From: Rufibacter latericius | Lineage (GTDB): Bacteria; Bacteroidota; Bacteroidia; Cytophagales; Hymenobacteraceae | Direction of reading: 5' to 3' | NCBI RefSeq assembly: GCF_003721515.1 | Contig: NZ_RJJD01000015.1 | Location: forward strand, 286,258-350,257 | Length of the DNA: 64,000 bases | Part shown: positions 61,996-64,000 of the stretch, piece after piece | Position numbering within the stretch: position 1 is the stretch's first letter | Layout of the letters: each line of letters opens with the position of its first letter | Made by a program: the position numbers and the translations under genes | Notes under the pieces: generated by a model | The model's input: the letters and a program-made list of their open reading frames with translations, nothing else | Told to the model about the DNA's origin: nothing | Database searches by the model: none

Positions 61996-62133
61996 AGTTC
62001 TGAGTCTTGAGTTCTGAGTTAGGTAGAAACCAGTTGATTTAAGCAGGTTTTAGAGGAAACAGGGCAAAAACGCCAAGACACACAAGGGTAAGTCAATTTA
62101 GGAAAAATGACTCAGGACTCAAGACTCAGAACT
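61996..62133. repeat. 24-bp inverted repeat around 90 bp
   Basis: 61996-62019 and 62110-62133 are inverted copies with one mismatch; each arm is itself built of alternating GACTCA/AACTCA units. It lies between the DMT transporter stop and the ECF sigma start. Confidence 0.75.
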
Positions 62134-62150
62134 CAGGACTATCATCAGGA

Positions 62151-63017
62151 CTATTTCAGCAGAATGATCATCACCGATCCGGCCACCATGATGATGGCGC
62201 CGAAGGTTTTCTTGAGGATGTTGGTTTCCTGGAAGAACCGGTAACCCAGGCCAATGCTCACCAGCGTGGAAAGCTGGAACAGAGAAAGCGCATAGCCTAC
62301 CGGCATTTGCTCAAAGGCGTAGTTGGTGGTCAGTTGCATCAGCCCGATGCAGAAAACCAGCAGGGCGTACCGCTTCAGTTTGCCCGCTACCCACTCCTGC
62401 TTCCATTGCTGCCGATGCGCCGCTGCCCAGAACGTCACGATGCCAGAGAACAGCGCGCCAAACCAGCACCAGCTGATAAAGGAAACCGTGGGCGAGGAGT
62501 ACAGAATGGTTTTCTTGATGAACACGGCTTCTATGGCCGCAAAGACCATGGCCCACAACCTGAACTGGATACTGGGTTGCTTCAGAAGTTTCCAGGAGAA
62601 TTTTTCATCGGTGGTATCCAGCACAAAATAGCTTCCACCAATGATGAGCATGATTCCCAACGCGCCCCAGATATTCGGGAACTCGCCCAGTAGCACCATG
62701 GCCGCCAGCAACCCCACCACCGATTTGTACGCGTTCACCGGCCCCAGCACCGACAGGTCTCCCGTTTGCAAGGCCCGCACCAGAAAACCGTTCCCCAACG
62801 CCCCAAACAAGCCCACTAAAAGCGAGTAGCCCCAAAACCCCAGCGGCAGTGCAAGCCAATCTGTATCAAGGGCTGGGAAAACGCAAAGCACGCTCAGCAG
62901 GAAATAGGTATTGAAGTTTACCAGCAACGGCAGGCTACCCATAGCAGTAAGCTGCTTCTGGAAAACATTGGCCAACGGGTTGGAAAGGATGCGGAGGAAA
63001 ACAGCAAGAAAAATCAA
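62151..63017 (-). CDS. EamA/DMT-family transporter
   Basis: A 288-aa integral membrane protein with ten predicted helices and an internal duplication typical of EamA permeases, e.g. the N-terminal A-N-V-F-Q-K-Q, the K-S-V-V-G-L-L-A-A-M-V and the C-terminal Y-A-L-S-L-F-Q-L-S segments. Start is TTG at 63017 because no ATG gives a full first helix. Substrate (metabolite or sugar export) unknown. Confidence 0.82.
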   Translation of the reverse strand: MIFLAVFLRILSNPLANVFQKQLTAMGSLPLLVNFNTYFLLSVLCVFPALDTDWLALPLGFWGYSLLVGLFGALGNGFLVRALQTGDLSVLGPVNAYKSVVGLLAAMVLLGEFPNIWGALGIMLIIGGSYFVLDTTDEKFSWKLLKQPSIQFRLWAMVFAAIEAVFIKKTILYSSPTVSFISWCWFGALFSGIVTFWAAAHRQQWKQEWVAGKLKRYALLVFCIGLMQLTTNYAFEQMPVGYALSLFQLSTLVSIGLGYRFFQETNILKKTFGAIIMVAGSVMIILLK

Positions 63018-63210
63018 AGCAGCAGAAAAAGGAAAAACGCCTGTTGGTTTCGAGGCAAATTAGAAAGAATGGGCTTAAAACGCAGGAGCTTCCCTAAAAC
63101 AAACTCGGAAAGGCTACCCTCTACAACCAATTACTTTCTCCCTTTATACGAGCAGATTCCTTCTGCCATCACCTCTTTCTGTTTTCCGCTTCTTTTCCTG
63201 AAAACAACCT

Positions 63211-63552
63211 CTAAACAGACTTTTCCCACAGCTGCCGCACCAAGTATCCAGACAAAGCGCTTAGTCCACCCACTACCCCGCCAATGAGCACGGTCACTAT
63301 CAGGAGAATCCAGGGTGAATTCACGGTGAGCATGGTGGCCACTCGCCCGCTGAGAACGCCATCGGTGACCACGTGCCAGAACAGCGCCGCACCCAGCCAT
63401 GTCAACCCGATAGCCAGGAAACCCGACAGAAACGCCTGCCCGCCGTAGCGCGCCTTCCAGAACGCCAACCCGAAACAAACCAGGGCCAGAGTCCACCACG
63501 GCAGAAAGAACTGAACCAATAACCCGAGGAGAAGAATCAGAATGAAGAGCAT
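63211..63552 (-). CDS. Small multi-span membrane protein, 113 aa
   Basis: Three to four membrane helices over the whole length (e.g. I-L-I-L-L-L-G-L-L-V-Q-F-F at the start and I-L-L-I-V-T-V-L-I-G-G-V-V). No family recognised. Its ATG lies one base past the stop of the acylase-like gene, so both are co-transcribed and probably functionally tied. Confidence 0.7.
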   Translation of the reverse strand: MLFILILLLGLLVQFFLPWWTLALVCFGLAFWKARYGGQAFLSGFLAIGLTWLGAALFWHVVTDGVLSGRVATMLTVNSPWILLIVTVLIGGVVGGLSALSGYLVRQLWEKSV

Positions 63553-63553
63553 G

Positions 63554-64000
63554 TCAGTTTTTCTTTAAAGTCCAGTGAACGGAAGTAGCTGCCGGCTGAT
63601 CATTGGCCGACCGCAGGAATAGTAACCGGTGCAGTTTCCCGTTTTGCCAGTCGTTTAACAAATTGTCGTAGAAACGGCTGGCCGGATTTCCACTTTGCCC
63701 GCCGGGATACACGCCCCAGGCCTGCACCTGAGGCCCTAACTGCACCACCATGCGCCATGACGGTCCGTGGCTACCGTTGAGGGCATTGATGGAGTTGGCG
63801 CTTCCGCCTGCGAATAACTGGTGCCCGAAGCCCGGTAACTGCGCCAAATGCCGGATGTGCGAATCTCTGGCGTTTCCCCACTGCCATTGCGAACCGCCCA
63901 CGCCCAAACTGTCGGTTACCTTTTTGAAAGAGGCGTTGACCAGATCGGCCAGGGTTTCTTTCTGAGGGGTAGTCACGTCATCGTACCATCGGCTTCTAGG
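63554..64000 (-). CDS. Penicillin-acylase-family protein, C-terminal part (gene continues past the window)
   Basis: The reading frame is open to the window edge (residues read R-W-Y-D-D-V-T-T-P-Q-K-E-T near the border), so 63554-64000 is only the C-terminal end. W-G-N-A-R-D-S-H-I-R-H-L, G-G-S-A-N-S-I-N-A-L and L-G-P-Q-V-Q-A-W-G-V-Y-P-G-G-Q-S-G-N-P are the usual C-terminal features of Ntn-hydrolase acylases that cut penicillin G or acyl-homoserine lactones. A GTG at 63976 is not a true start. Catalytic Ser and spacer lie outside the window. Confidence 0.88.
   Translation of the reverse strand, partial: PRSRWYDDVTTPQKETLADLVNASFKKVTDSLGVGGSQWQWGNARDSHIRHLAQLPGFGHQLFAGGSANSINALNGSHGPSWRMVVQLGPQVQAWGVYPGGQSGNPASRFYDNLLNDWQNGKLHRLLFLRSANDQPAATSVHWTLKKN

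Noticed and set aside
62100-62150. CRISPR-like array from the repeated ACTCA units
   Set aside because: Units are 7-8 bp without spacers; it is a simple inverted repeat and no cas gene is present.

Overview
The window reads as chromosome from a member of the Bacteroidota, most likely family Hymenobacteraceae (Rufibacter/Nibribacter/Pontibacter-like). The evidence is a TonB-dependent receptor with a carboxypeptidase-like N-terminal domain, a type IX secretion C-terminal sorting domain, ECF sigma/anti-sigma pairs, promoters of the TAnnTTTG type, weak Shine-Dalgarno signals and moderate GC. The family-level assignment is inference.

Layout: 0.1-10.3 kb holds a secreted beta-lactamase-fold serine hydrolase, then an overlapping three-gene operon of an ABC ATPase and two giant ABC-2 permease/M1-peptidase fusions. 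From 10,522 to 18,500 lies an integrated element of about 8 kb at the 3' end of an initiator tRNA gene (18,485-18,557, minus). It is bounded by an 18-bp direct repeat of the tRNA 3' end and carries a tyrosine integrase, an excisionase-like HTH protein, a CHC2 zinc finger/GIY-YIG fusion, a divergent family-A-polymerase-like protein, a serine recombinase, an HNH protein and a hypothetical. Three of its genes share one promoter/operator design.

18.6-30.3 kb is ordinary chromosome: a BamA/TamA-like barrel, hemW, an MBL-fold hydrolase, a CE2-like esterase, a pentapeptide protein, a LytTR regulator, an EreA-like protein, a 2H phosphoesterase and a cyclase. 30.7-35.9 kb has rplU-rpmA and nrdB-nrdA diverging from a 1-kb gap with DnaA-box-like sites. 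An AT-rich single-gene OLD-type nuclease follows at 36.0 kb. 38-45.3 kb holds lipoproteins, three paralogous STAS-like small proteins, an orphan PAS protein and a DUF421 protein. 45.7-51 kb has two Hsp20 proteins, small envelope proteins, GNAT, an alpha/beta hydrolase and an RlpA-like protein. 51.5-64 kb has a PfkB sugar kinase, an ECF sigma with a T9SS-tailed membrane partner, nagA, a TonB receptor, an ECF/anti-sigma/2xDUF4097 operon, a DMT transporter and the C-terminal end of a penicillin-acylase-like gene.

Three non-coding layers stand out: a family of about 20 short palindromes in the gaps between genes, a 222-bp dispersed repeat present twice (both times between convergent genes), and double-hairpin structures with 3-nt loops. 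The most novel part is the tRNA-integrated element: it pairs a polymerase-like protein with a primase-type zinc finger fused to a nuclease domain, so it may replicate itself in an undescribed way.
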